A DNA stretch of 64,000 nucleotides from Marthasterias glacialis (taxonomy: Eukaryota; Echinodermata; Asteroidea; Forcipulatida; Asteriidae). Made by a program: the position numbers and the translations under genes. A model generated the notes under the pieces. That model ran no database searches and was not told the origin of the DNA. It saw nothing but the letters and a program-made list of their open reading frames with translations. The stretch is taken from the NCBI GenBank assembly GCA_911728455.2, contig OU452228.1, positions 19,495,224 through 19,559,223 on the forward strand, in the 5' to 3' direction. Shown piece after piece: positions 11,901 to 23,622 of this stretch; position 1 is the first letter of the stretch; every line of letters begins with the position of its first letter.

Positions 11901-14900
11901 TATTGCCTCAGGATGGTTGATGAAGAGCTGACAGGGAAATTCCATGAATAAATATTGCGATCTAAAAACACAAATAGATGTCACAAAATTATTCCATTAT
12001 CAAGTAAGTACTTGGCTATCTTCTGTGGATGAGGCTTATTTGGCTGTGGTGGGGGAGTCACTGAACCAGTGTTAGAGAATCGAGAGAGCAGTAGCCAAAG
12101 CTGTTGTGTTTAAAATGGCTACATCTTTGGCTATTGTCTCTGGGTGTTATGTTGGACTACAGATAGATTACCTCATCAGCCGAAGCCATACGGCAGGTAC
12201 GGACATAACAAGAAAGGTGCACCTACGTCATAATGACATGGGTTTAACCAATGATGAGGTAAGAACCATCCTGAAATTTATCAGAATCAAAAAAACAAAA
12301 AACATACAAATCTCAATTAGATCTAACAACAAATTTAATTATGAGTTTACAAAAATCAGGCCAATTAGTCTGGTCCGTCACAATCTAAGAATTTGTAGTG
12401 GTCACTTGGAAACAGGAAACCTTAAGGGTCCAACTTCATTTGAATATTAGACTTATTAGAAGCTGTAGATAATATAGAGGTTGACGTCATATGACGTCGA
12501 CAAACAATCTCAGGAAAATTTATTACTCACCTTAAGAAATCTAGCGGCGGTCCTGTGTGAGAGTTATGCAGATGAAAGAAATCCTGAAATGTATTATGAT
12601 ATGACAACGATATAAGAGACTTCATCACATGATCTGAAACTTAGTTTCGATTAGAGTTCGTTGTCTTTTACATTAACTGTTTGGTTGGAACATGTTTGGT
12701 TGGAACATGAGATCCACAAGCAGTAAGAACGGGTAGAGGTGGGCGGGTGGACGGACAACAAGAAAGTCGGCAACGCCTCACACTGTACTGTGTACCCACC
12801 TCAGTTCACCGGTCATCGGTGCCGGGGACAGTAAATTAATGAGGAAGGAATGAAGGTAACCGGGGAGGGGTGTGTTTTACCTCCTTATTCAAGAGAAGAA
12901 CCTCCACTGATCCTTCGCATATCAGACTAGACTGGCGATTCCACTGTTTCTCTAACTCTTCAGGCTGAGTACAAACGAAAGCCAGATAGGAATATTGAAA
13001 CACATAAAGGTCACATGGCTTGATTTCACAGAGGACTAGAATTCATCTTTAAAGCCCCAGGTCAAACATTGGTATTAAAGAAGAAAAATATAAATATTCA
13101 CAGATTGACATATACCGTACATGGTATAAAGATAATGATGGTACAAAACTTTCCTTGAAATATTTCTGCCTGAGGTGTTATCGTTTCTAAATAATAAATG
13201 AAATAAGATTCGAAATTAGTTTTCGTCTCAGTGAGACGAAAACTCTGCCTATAGGAATGCATACAAAAAATGCTAAATGTTTTTCTCACAAATGAAACAA
13301 CGAAACGAACTGTCATTTTCACAGGTTGGTTTTATTACGAATGTCTTGATTTGTGCACAGAATGGAAGCATTTACAGTCAGTTTACCAATGTTGAGCTGG
13401 GGCTTTACGATGAGTTGTCGGTATTACAGTATTGATTTGGGCCGAGTTATAGCTAGTTAGAAGAGACGTGCATTCCTCATACAATAGTTTATTTTTTCTT
13501 TACAATATCACCAACTGGACCACCAGCCAATGTGAAGTCCGCCAGCCTTAATTATAATTCAATGGTTTATTGGTTGGTTTATTGATCTAAACTGTTCTAG
13601 TAAGTCATAAAGCTGATATGCAACAATTTGTTAAAAAATAACAAACATTTAAATTACAGCTTGTCCTGGTCTATGATCACAGTAATTAGATACAACAGCA
13701 AACAATCCCTTCAGGTTTTACATTAAAAGTCAATCATATCCATTGCGAAAATAGTGACGTACGTGGTTGGTTCAATATATACATGTAGGTAATTAGAAAA
13801 GTGTTTTTTTTTTATTCTTTGAACTTATACTCACATCCGTAAAAGTACCCTTTTTTAGACAGCCGAGGGACTTCGTCACTTTACCGGTTTGAAGCTCATA
13901 TTCCCGCTGAAGATTAACTTGAAAAAAATTAAGAAAATCCCCGGCATAATTAATTGCAGTTGTGTGTTTATGAATACAGCAATCGAGTTATTGTCCTAAA
14001 GTGCACTAACAAGATCTTCATTACCTCTTCAGATTAACTGAAGTAGTCTTATGAAATGATATGCTCTACTCCACTGATAATAGAGATCATTGCTCTACTC
14101 ACCAATAGACCGATCCATTAAGCACCGCCCCTAAATATTATTGACCAATCACAGCATTGGCTACATCACCACTGTACACGTGGGCAGCACAATGTGCGTC
14201 TCTTCAATGCCACACTGCACGACATAACGCGCGCTATAAGTACGCGCACGCATGTTTACATTTTCCAATGGGATTTTATCGTGTCGGACTTTTGTCGGAC
14301 TTTCGGTGGCGTAGCCAAGGATGTGATTGGTCAACACGTAACGGGGCGGGGCTTAATGGATAGGTGTATGCACGGAGAGGTAACCTAGTACAAAAACCAC
14401 AAGATTAGTAATACAAATCTGGAAAACACAGAATCTAGTCCATTAAAAATGTCATCACTTTTTTATGACCTTTTGAAAGAAATATTTGTTCACCAAATGC
14501 TTACAATTATTGAAACTACAGTTGGGCACTCCTGTCCCAATTGGGCATACCGAATTGTTTTCTGAGCTCGTATCTATACGAGGCCATTCGGGTCAAAGGC
14601 CAAAGCATCCCTTAGATAACACCCAAAAAAAGATTTATTCTAAAATGAGTTTACCTTTTCCTGATAGAATGTAATAGAATCGCTCCGGAGGTCGACCCTG
14701 ATGAGCGATGATTCTATCGGCATCATAACGCTCGTAGGATATACGACGAGCTAATTCCATCTCGGAGTCACTGGGGAACATATTGAAGGCCTTGTTGGCT
14801 CGAATCATGTACAAAATCTAGCAGAAAAAAAATCAAACAGAAATGAAATTAATTAAATAAATTGCGGGAACAGTTATCTTTGGATTTTGTTTTAGTTCAT

Positions 14901-17900
14901 GTGAAGGCTTTCATTAGACGCAAGGTTATTATTAACCCTTCAAAGAGTTAATCATTCTAACATGTTTGATTTAAATCAAAAAAATAAATAAATAAAAACC
15001 ACTCAGTTAAATGATATAATAATGATACAAAACTGTCCATACATAGTACGATGTTTGTGTGTCAAGATAAATAGGATCAAACTTGTAAAAATAAATAAAG
15101 ATGATGAAGATGTACCTGTTAATAATGCTACTAATAATATAATAACACGCAATACACCCGAAGGGCGTCTCAAAGCGCTCAGTATTTTTTCCTGCAAGGT
15201 ATGCAAGATTTTTTCTCTGAATGAATTTTGACAGATGATGCTGCTTCATAACTAAAAACATATAAAAACTTTTGCATAAATGCACAGGACAATGCACATA
15301 ATACATGCAAAATTGTTTGTACATGGCTGATGGACATGACATAATGTTGGGATCCTGAAAATAATTTATTTTTAATTTGTTTAATTAACTATACCACTAA
15401 CATCATTGTTTGTTTGTTTTTCGTGTATGTAACGTTCTGGAATCTAAAAACAAATTTTCAAATAGGCCAAAAATCGGACCTAGCTTTTACAATTGGTGCC
15501 AAATCTAGTTTTCAACAAAAGTATAATTTGTGTTTAACTCATTTAATATATATAATGGAAGCTGAAATAACCAACATGTTTCAATTGCTCAGGAGTTCGG
15601 TACTGCGGCTGCGCAATCAGATTCATCTGCAACTCCCAACCGATCTAAAACATCAACAACAACAAAAGTTCCGCAAGTTAACAAAACATATAAATTAAAA
15701 AAATAGTGTGGTATTATAAAGACAAACATATGAGCTCATTAACCACTTTGGCGGACTTTAGCTACTTTAAAATGTATCAATGGAAATCGCAAATTACATT
15801 TTACAGAAAACAAATATTGAGTCGGCGATTAAAACAACATTAAGGAGTAAATTTTAATTTAAAAGAAAACGATGGTTAGCATGCACACGTTTGAATTTTC
15901 CCAAGGTCAATTTTGCTTTAATTATATTAGATTTGACTCTAAAGACTTACGCTAGCTCTCATTGCTGTAGATACTGAGCCTAGTCTAAGTTCAGACTCGT
16001 GGTTGCTTTTTGTCTCCTCACGAGATGAACCCGTTGGTGATCGAGACGATAGATTTTCAAATACGTTTTCCGGTTGAGCGTATCTGTAAATAGGTTCGAT
16101 TGTTGACATAAAGTACATGCAAGTTCAATAACACGAACAAACAACAAGCAAGTGCGAAGTACAAAGGGTAAACAAGGTAAATATACATTGATAACATTGA
16201 TAAAAGAATGACAAAGTAACAAAAGGATATGTGCCGTGTCGGGCACATAACTTAAGATAAAGCGACCCTGTCGAGGCGTGTAAGGAATTCTACATCGTTT
16301 CATTCCGAAATGATAACAATTATTGCTCTTCACGTTCATTGTTAGTATAAGACTGTCAGGATCTTAAAGCAATGGAACAATAAAGTTGGGTGTCTTTAGT
16401 GTCTCAAATTACAGCTCATAGATTTACTCTCCAACTGTTGCAATTTTAGAACTTGAATTTTAGAAATTTAGAAATTTATTTCAAGTAACATTGACACAAT
16501 AATTTTATTAAAAAGGACAAAATGTGCGTCTTACTTTCTTCCTTTCCGACAACCTCGTACTATGATAAGAACCATAGTCGCAGCATATCGGAACTTTTGA
16601 ATTGCATGACTCTGTAAAATGAACATACAAAACAACACCATTAAAAACGGATAGATCTATTAAAGCTTCTAGATTCCCTAAATTCTAAAAGTAAATGTTC
16701 GATCTTTTTAGATATCTGATATATGTGTCAAAAAACCTTTACTCTTGGATCAAGCTCAACATTGGTAAACTGACTGTTAATGCTTCCATTCTTAGAAAAT
16801 AAATCATGATATTTGTTAGAAAAAACAAACCTGTGAAAATTCAACTCATTTCGTTGTGTCGTTTGCGAAGAAAACGGTAAAAATGCATTCAGCATTTTTG
16901 TACGCATTCCTAAAGGCAGAGTTTTCGTCTCACTGAGACGAAAACTAATTTTTGATCTTAGTTCATTTATTATTTAAAAACGATAACACTTCAGGCAGAA
17001 ATGTTTCAAAGAAAGAGTTGTAAGGTATTATGCAAATCTGTGAACATTTGTTTTTCTTCTTACCAATGTTGAGCTTGGGCTTTAAACTTTAATAGGCTTA
17101 TAGATCAGAAACTTTTTACTGAAATGAAATTTCAAAATCGAACCCACGTGTCACTTGCAATCCATCTGGAAATTAAGTTATATATTCAAATAAGATTCTG
17201 TGTGAGCATGATTAGCTCGCCTACCTTAAAACCTCGTTCTTTTTGTCTCTGTCTTCGATAAGTACGCGGTGTAACAACCGTCAGTCGCTGATGAAAAACA
17301 AAGAAAGAAAAAGAAATCGCTTTTCTGATATAAACTAAATATTGTTGGGAAAAAAATTCAAAGCCAAAACGAGTAAAGAAGCTGGTTGTAAGGAACCGAG
17401 CCTGTAACTTAAATGTATTTGAGTTTAGTCTTTCATCAATATTTGTGTAGATTCAATGTAAAGCTCAGTTCCTTATTGTCAATCAGTGCCCAAGGCAACG
17501 ACGAAAAAACCCACCTGAGTCAACTACATCGTAGTTATAAACAGGATTACGGAATGCAAATTTTATTAAAATTTTATTAAAGAGTCTTCAAGAAATCCGA
17601 TGCAACATCCGAGGGTGAATATTGAAGAGGCTAATACAATTTCTATCCTCTAGCGGTCGGGGAGTCTAATTGAGAGAGATATAAATTTGCTAGCCCTACC
17701 TGCACATGACGTCGTAGTGGTGTGTCTAGTCTAGACACAGCGTTGTCTACAACTCTTGGAGGATCTTTATGGGACATTCCTCCGACCTCCTCAAGACGTC
17801 TCTTTATCGTCTCCATTGGATCTTCCTCTGCAAACAAATGATCAAGATGAGCAAGTGTAATAAAAAGAACGTAGATAAGCATTCGTACAATACTCTACAT

Positions 17901-20900
17901 TGTTTGCAACAGGTAAAACAAGTCATAGCTGATGGCGTTCACATTACACACAGATATATTTGCCCTAAGTTCTTGACAATGAGCTTTTTAACTATTATTT
18001 TGAGGCTTTTAACATTCAAAATTAAAATCAAAACTACCAATGTGTATCCTATCTTCCTTCAAACAAAGAAATTACACTACTACAGTAACAGCAGTTTTGC
18101 TGACGTGACTAATGATGCACCTTATCTTGATTCAAAGAGAGTACCGGTAAACTTTAACAAGTAACAGCAGGTTTACCAACTTTACCAATGGCGTACCTTA
18201 TCTTGACTCAAGAGAGTACCGGTAAGCTTTAACCAGTGATAGAAATGTTGCCAACAGTACCAAAGATGTACCTCATATTGATTCAAAGAGTGTACCGGTG
18301 CGCTTATATCAACAGTAACAGCAGTTTCGCCAGCGCTACCAATGATATCATCTACCTTTACATTGATTCATACAGCAAAGCATGAAACACTCCAGCTAAA
18401 CTGCAGATGCCGTTCATATCTGGCGAGCTGTACAACACTGTAAACACCTTTGAGAAGATTGAAATACTTCAAGTCCATACATTTTGCATCATTAAAGTGA
18501 TATTTTTCTCCATAAATAACTGTTTTGCATTCATCAAACACTTGGGAAATGCATAAACAAACCAACCCGCGTCGTAAAGTCTACTTCATTAAGTTCTCTC
18601 AATAAATTAAACAAACTAGCTATCCCAATGTTTTCTCTCTCTCAGTAGCTGGCACTTGATCTACAAATAGGTACTTGAGTCTGCAGTAGTCATCAAATCC
18701 TCGTCGACGCCTTTTACATTAGCAATAGCCGGTATTCAACCCTAAGCTTTCACCAGAAGGCAATATTTTAGTCGATAAATCTAGATGAAGCATCAAAACA
18801 TGGAATAATTTATCAAGATGCATTTCAAAATCGCCCGAACGTAGCTCAAGTCTCGAGGGAAGTTGTATACATTACCGAATTGCAGTTAATCTATGTACCA
18901 ACCGTGGGCATTATAACATAAACAGAACAAGACACATAAACTAATTTAGGAAATAATATAGTCATCAACAGATAAACGGCCAGCACAGTTTCAATATAAA
19001 TGGAAATTTGACTCTCAAGCAACCGCTAGCCTGGGAGATCTGCTATTAATTTGAATTTAATTTTTGTCAATACATGGGGTCCCTATGAATATAATCAAAA
19101 CAGACTGACGCATACGTACTAGGAGACCAAGAAGTGTTGTCCACTATGGTTGACTTAAAGGTATCATGGAGGCTGACCATAGTCTTTACAATGAACTCTA
19201 GGATGTATAGGTCTGTGTACAATGCTGATATTCACCAAATAATAACAGGTGTTTTAACTGGGTTCTGTAAACCAATGGTAATGAGTCTGCTATCGGGGGT
19301 CGGGTTTGCATACCACTGGAAAACGTTGGTCATAACGGGTCTTGACGGATTTGTAAAACGGGTTTGACGGGAATTGGTAATGGGTTTGACGGAAACTAAT
19401 AACGGGGTTTGATGGGATTTGGTAACTGGTTTGGAGTAAATTAACCAGTTTGACGAAATCTGGTTAACAATATAAGCCTACAGGTTTGACGGGAGTTAGT
19501 TACGGATTTGACGGTATTCTCTTCTTTCACCGGTCACATTATTCACCCAAACTACGGTACTCTTACAGAAAATAGAATGAGATTGTATATAAGAAGCCAT
19601 TAGGAAATATTGTCTCATTAAAGAACTGTGGTCAGAATAGAGAAGACAAATACAGCAATCTTTGTGATTACAATGTATGATTAAATATATATCATGATAT
19701 TCAAAGAGTTTTTCTAACTTGTGGCTTTCATTTAGAAAAAAAAACAACCCTTTCCTAAATAGAGCATTTTGACAAATCGACCGCAACGAATAGTCCACTT
19801 TCCCTCAAGCATCGCAATGTGTTTTGTCAGCTGAAACTGTTGACGACTATAAAGAACAACCGGCTATTTTCAGAGCCACTACCTCTACTTAAAATAGATT
19901 TATTACATGATGTACTCTAAAGAAAACCTAATTTCATAGTATGTCAAAAGAAAACCTAATTACACAATATGTCAAAAGACCTAATTTCATAACAAAAATA
20001 TGTCAAACTCGCTGTAGTGTAGTTTTCACAAATAGGGCATATCTTGATGCATAGTCTTGTTTAAAATATACGTTACAAACTTTCTTTACATTGAAGCGCA
20101 TTTGACCTTCAATTCAATCGCAAAAATTAACCAAAAATTATTTAGACACATTATTATTTAAGTCCCCTAATTGAAGCCCCAGCTCAACATTGGCAAGAAG
20201 AAAAACATAAATGTTCACATGGTATAAAGATCATGATGGTAGAAAAAGTTTCCTTGAAATTAGTTTTCGTCTCAGTGAGACAACAATTCTGCCTATGCGT
20301 ACAAAAATGCTGAATGCATTTTTACTGTTTTCTCGCAAACGAAACAAGGAAATTAGCTGACATTTTCACAGGTTGGTTTTATTACTCTTGATTTGTGCAA
20401 AGAATGGAAGCATTTACAGTCAGTTTACCAATGTTGAGCTGGGGCTTTAGACGCATTGCTTAGTTCAAACACTAATGTCTACATTTTCAGAAATTATGCC
20501 GAATCACAGAGCCACTGCGTCCAGGTTCAAGACACATGGAAACTCTAATCATTTTATATATTGTATGCAACCTTTTCGATTATTAATAGTAAACTCACCT
20601 TGCATTTCAACATCGCCCTATGTATCCAGATCGTTTTACCCCTCGTAGATCATCATCATCATCAGAGACAATTAATTGACTATGATCGAGAGATCTTTTA
20701 TAGCTTCAGCTGCTATATTTCTAAAGCAGAGTTGGACATTTTTTTGCTTTACCGAACATGTACAAGAACCAACCACAATAATATTATGAGCCCAGTTCGT
20801 AACCAGTTATCACGTTGCCATGCCAGGCTTGGGTAAGCAACAAATAAAACTCAGAGGTCAACTATTGTGGCATCGACAAAACACAAAACGGGTATATATA

Positions 20901-23048
20901 TTTTTTTATTGCAAAGAAAGCGCTCGCTGTGGGGCAGAATTATAAACACTTCAGCTGAATAAATTTACTAGATTTCTTTGGTGACAAATTTATCCTATAA
21001 TGTCTCTGTTGTTGAATAGGTTTGGTTTGAAATGATTTTGGTTGAATTATTGACAATGTTGGCAAAGCCTACCTTACCGTTTGCTTCTTTCTTTGATCAC
21101 GAGGCCAGTAATTTTGTCAAAACTGTCACTCTGTTAACCCACTGGCTCCAAGTTATTCGGTGCTAAAAGTAAATACACTACACTTATCGATCTAGTTGTA
21201 TTTATCTTAATCAGATTTCGGATAGGTTTACTGCTAAACCAATGGTTTTTTTCTTTTACTTTTCTGCCAGGGTACATGATCATTCTGAAGATTAAGACCT
21301 TGTCTGATAATTCGGTATCGGCAAGACAAGTCAACATTATTATTGCAAATTCATTATAGCTTAATGGTGATAACAGGTTTAACTTCTTATGTATGAAATA
21401 ATCTAAAAAAAAATGCTTCAGATAAAATAATATCCCAAATCGCACAAAAATAACCGAGTACAAAGGGTACAAAATGCTGCAGTCATGGAATTTTTATTAA
21501 CACACATTACATCGGTTTGAGCACAATGCACCAATATTTCGTCAATTACACTGGCTGCCTGTCGCACGCGATTAATTTTAAAAAACCTTATGTCGAAATT
21601 TAAAACTCTTCCTGGCCTTTCTCCAATGTACTTACAAGATCTTGTTACCATCCGGACAGAGTGTGATTACCAACTTAAGTCAGGGAATTATAATGTTCCC
21701 TTCTTAGATTATTGCAGTGGTAAAAAACCGTTGCATACATACGGAGTGAACGGAAACCCGCCTCTTTTAAAAATTTAAGATTGCCAGTCTGTTTTATGAG
21801 ATTGTATTTGTGTGTCTTTTTATCGTGTACATTGTACTTCTACGGTTGCCTTCTCATTTCGTTTAAATGTTTTTATTCCTGTATGTATAGGGTTAGAGAC
21901 GTCTGTGTCCACAAAAGATCAAACATTACTGATGCTAGCAGGGGTAGGCTAACTATTATCCAGATGTAATAATAATAATAACTTTATTTACTGATGGTAG
22001 CCATGTCACCTCTAGGATGATTTTCAATGGGTCATCATAAGAGGAAACCTGTAGATAAGGGTGCTTGCCATGTGAGCCAAAAACACCGGGGCAAACCCCT
22101 ACTCTTCCACGATCTTTTTCGTCCATTCTGTGTATTTTAAAAACCAGTTCGGCGCTTTTTATCATTTTATGTAAAGGGCGCAATATAAATTTGAAATTAT
22201 TTTTTTATTATAAATTATTATTATCATCTAAATCAATATTTTCGTTTTGAAATTAAATAACAAAGGCGTCACCTAGCAACCGTTGTGATCGGCCTTCCCT
22301 TATGAGATTCGATGAGGATACTGAGCCTTCTCAAAATCCACTGATAAACAGAACCGAGTGACTTGTACATAAGTAATACAGCATCTCAAGGCGCAACTTG
22401 TACGTCTTAAATCATATCTTTAACACGACTTCCAACCTGAGGTGTGTTCTTCCAGATGCTCCGAGCTTACACATGAATTGAAGAGCAGAGAGCTATAGCG
22501 TGAAGGTCCAAAAAGTGATCTTTGAATTTGATAATAAATACCGGTATATCTTCTTGAAAGATGTTCACCAGCGGGGTATGAATTTGCAAATGAGTAACTA
22601 AACGCGACTCGCAGAATGTCTATTAGTCTTTTTGAGGTGTGGCGGACATCACTATAGGATTGCACTGTTTGGTTTGGAGTGTATACAGACAAATTTACCA
22701 AAACCAAATAATGTCCTGGTAACGTGTCCATCATCTCAAAATGTGTTTGTCATGTGTCCACCATTTTGAGATATGGTGGACACATTACCAGGGCACTAAT
22801 TGGTTCGGGTAAATTTGTCTGTATACACCAAAACTAAAACAATGCACTCCTATTTTTATAGTGTCCGTCATAACCTCGGAAAGGCTTATTAGCTTACCTC
22901 TCTGCTTCTCTGCCTTGCCTCTCTCCTCCCACCACCTCAGAAACTGTGCTTTGTACAGTCCCGAGTCTCCTCCTTCGTGAGTTCTGTGAGTTGAAGATGT
23001 TCCAGTCCCTCCAGAAACCAATGGCAATTGAGCTGTATATGAATCCAT
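5995..23048 (-). CDS. CNBD2: Cyclic nucleotide-binding domain-containing protein 2-like (CNBD2)
   Basis: The product is a cAMP-binding-type protein; mammalian CNBD2 is known from sperm development and flagellar bending. Coding exons in transcription order are 23048-22898, 17827-17700, 17287-17225, 16611-16535, 16083-15951, 14817-14655, 13917-13835, 12964-12881, 12583-12531, 11961-11884, 11251-11191, 11054-10937, 10758-10691, 10410-10321, 9641-9580, 7950-7897 and 6156-5995. Exons 1-14 join in phase at GT-AG sites to give 450 residues. The start follows an in-frame TGA three codons upstream. The first cNMP-binding domain spans about residues 185-310 (ISYERYDADRIIAHQG, PPERFYYILSGKV, then VEVLLLNKEDFF); a second, more divergent one spans about 312-385 (YGPERLVTKDT, RWMYVVKSGKCKCIR). 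Residues before 185 are basic and probably unstructured. The tail ends ALKKYKAKKRWNRTLKPL. Total length is about 540 residues, close to the vertebrate protein. The exon 14 to 15 join is out of phase (see findings). Confidence 0.9.
6229..6699. repeat. Three tandem copies of a 154-162-bp unit
   Basis: Units start at 6229, 6391 and 6545 with AAGAAGCTTCTT and share GATGCCGAATCAGACCGCCA and GAATGTAGAAGTCGGATTGG. The array lies in the last CNBD2 intron. The second and third copies resemble each other more than the first, so the latest duplication is recent. Confidence 0.95.
7061..7362. mobile_element. MITE, 302 bp, with perfect 22-bp TIRs
   Basis: The left terminus begins CCGTTTCAGACTGGCGCTCC and the right terminus at 7341-7362 is its exact reverse complement over 22 bp. 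There is no open frame of transposase size. It lies in the last CNBD2 intron. Confidence 0.85.
7612..7687. repeat. Tandem duplication, 38 bp x 2
   Basis: The unit starting GCAAACTATAGGTCAAGTAT occurs at 7612 and again at 7650 with no mismatch that I can see. It is intronic in CNBD2. Confidence 0.95.
8098..8340. mobile_element. MITE with TIR TAGACCGATCCATTAAGCCC, copy 1
   Basis: The right end, GGGGCTTAATGGATCAGTCT followed by A, is the inverse of the left end with one mismatch. The terminal TA on each side would fit a TA target site. The inner part has G+C-rich arms (GGGCAGCACGATGTGCG). A second copy lies at 14106-14366; both are in CNBD2 introns. Confidence 0.85.
8782..9087. mobile_element. 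MITE-like element with TIR around GTGTCCAAAT
   Basis: The left end GGCTGTGTCCAAATAAGCGG is mirrored by CATTTGGACACGACC on the right. The interior is filled with inverted copies of GGCTGTGGC/GCCACAGCC-like words. A related internal end (GGCCGTGTCCGAAT) near 8960 suggests a composite of two elements. It lies in a CNBD2 intron. Confidence 0.6.
9143..9272. mobile_element. MITE with TIR TTTTCGAAACC, copy 1
   Basis: The left end TTTTCGAAACCGCGGCTTGG is mirrored by the right end GAAGCCGTGGTTTCCAAAAG. The element is about 130 bp. A second copy lies at about 61000-61150. It is in a CNBD2 intron. Confidence 0.75.
10200..10320. repeat. Intronic DNA with G-run after CNBD2 exon 14
   Basis: The minus-strand frame of exon 14 stays open into this stretch, but the strong donor GTAACT at 10320-10315 and the homopolymer of G at about 10293-10301 argue that it is intron. 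Confidence 0.5.
13051..13406. mobile_element. MITE, family AAAGCCCCAGCTCAACATTG, copy A
   Basis: The left end AAAGCCCCAGGTCAAACATT is mirrored by AATGTTGAGCTGGGGCTTT on the right. The centre holds a perfect 25-bp palindrome at about 13219-13243 (GTTTTCGTCTCAGTGAGACG and its completion). Other copies are at 16750-17083 (inverted), 20174-20448 and 32948-33506. It lies in a CNBD2 intron. Confidence 0.9.
14106..14366. mobile_element. MITE with TIR TAGACCGATCCATTAAGC, copy 2
   Basis: Same family as 8098-8340. The left TIR is intact and the right end reads GGGGCTTAATGGATAGGT. Inside, TGTCGGACTTTTGTCGGACT is a short tandem duplication absent from copy 1. It lies in a CNBD2 intron. Confidence 0.85.
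16750..17083. mobile_element. MITE, family AAAGCCCCAGCTCAACATTG, copy B (inverted)
   Basis: It starts AAGCTCAACATTGGTAAACT and ends ACCAATGTTGAGCTTGGGCT. Its internal order is reversed relative to copies A, C and D, since the TAAACTGACTGTTAATGCTT block is at the left. The central 25-bp palindrome at about 16922-16946 is intact. It lies in a CNBD2 intron. Confidence 0.88.
18080..18375. repeat. Degenerate minisatellite, about four units of 75-84 bp
   Basis: Words like CTTATCTTGATTCAAAGAGA followed by GTACCGGTAA recur at about 18121, 18197, 18272 and 18356, joined by CAGTAACAGCAGTTT-type stretches. The units are clearly related but diverged. It lies in CNBD2 intron 1. Confidence 0.75.
19330..19520. 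repeat. Degenerate short tandem repeat GGGTTTGACGG
   Basis: At least seven variants of GGTTTGACGG with a spacer of about 10-15 bases ending in GGTAAC or TAACGG. It lies in CNBD2 intron 1; nothing coding was seen. Confidence 0.7.
20174..20448. mobile_element. MITE, family AAAGCCCCAGCTCAACATTG, copy C (short)
   Basis: The ends are GAAGCCCCAGCTCAACATTG and CAATGTTGAGCTGGGGCTTT. It is shorter than copies A and B because part of the left interior is missing, and the second half of the central palindrome is altered (GAGACAACAATT). It lies in CNBD2 intron 1. Confidence 0.88.
21470..21780 (+). mobile_element. Non-LTR retrotransposon (LINE) remnant, C-terminal part of the reverse transcriptase ORF
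   Basis: The plus-strand frame at 21590-21778 encodes MSKFKTLPGLSPMYLQDLV followed by a basic, proline-containing tail. Upstream in shifted frames are the pieces ISSITLAACRTRLILKNL. The pattern resembles the region after the catalytic domain of many LINE reverse transcriptases (fK.L.GlaP.YL.dL). It is decayed, with at least one frame change and a stop. The clade was not determined. It lies in CNBD2 intron 1. Confidence 0.5.
21965..22250. repeat. Dispersed-repeat tail with TAA-rich start and GGGCGCAATATAAA
   Basis: It begins with a run of TAA units (TAATAATAATAATAAC) and ends GGGCGCAATATAAATTTGAA followed by an A/T tail. This arrangement is typical of the 3' part of a SINE or LINE. The family was not identified. 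Confidence 0.4.
22642..22868. mobile_element. Long hairpin MITE next to CNBD2 exon 1
   Basis: The arms mirror each other across about 227 bp: GGACATCACTATAGG against CCTATTTTTATAGTGTCC at the tips, TGTATACAGACAAATTTACC against GGTAAATTTGTCTGTATACA further in, and CATCTCAAAATG against CATTTTGAGAT near the middle. Its right tip is 30 bp from the splice donor of CNBD2 exon 1 (exon boundary 22898). Confidence 0.85.
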
Positions 23049-23205
23049 CTCAGCTCACAAGACGAACTCGTCCCCGGTAGGTTTGATCTCGCTCCCTTAT
23101 TTAACTGTTCGAAATATTCAATTCAGATATAAAGATGATTTCATTTGTCTACAAAATATTAAACACAAAGTTAACATGGTTGGCGATGAGCTGCACACTA
23201 GGTCC

Positions 23206-23548
23206 AGTGGCGTAACTAAGGAGTGGGCACGTGCCCCCCCCCCAAAAAAAAAAAAAAAAACTAATGTCCGTGCCCCACGGGTGCCCCCTCCCCCATTTGA
23301 AATCTGGACTTTTGAGATTAAACATTGCCAGAAAAAAATGTTACAATGAACTTTTACGCATTAACTATTTTCTCATTTTTTACACGCAGAATGTATTTTG
23401 TTTTACCTCAACACGTTAGAAGAGCGCTGAATAGGGGCTTGTTTAGGAAAAATACAAACAGAAACTACAGTTTCAATTGGCCAAAAGTTCCCCCTAGGAA
23501 AAATGGTGCCCCCCCCCCCCCCTAAAATTTTACCTTAGTTACGGCGCT
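23206..23548. mobile_element. Element with TIR AGTGGCGTAACTAAGG
   Basis: The left terminus AGTGGCGTAACTAAGG and the right terminus CCTTAGTTACGGCGCT are inverse with one mismatch. C-runs and an A-run lie just inside the ends. A related left end occurs at 62088 (AGTGGCGTAACC). It sits upstream of the CNBD2 start codon, within or near its promoter. Confidence 0.65.
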
Positions 23549-23622
23549 GACAAGTTCCCGACTTTAATCGAGGTTTTCTTGCAAGGCTCTTCAAGTAGAT
23601 ACAAGATTGTTTTTAAATTAAC

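Noticed and set aside
12106-12450. 114-codon plus-strand frame within CNBD2 intron 9
   Set aside because: No recognised domain; it is antisense to an intron of a well-supported gene.
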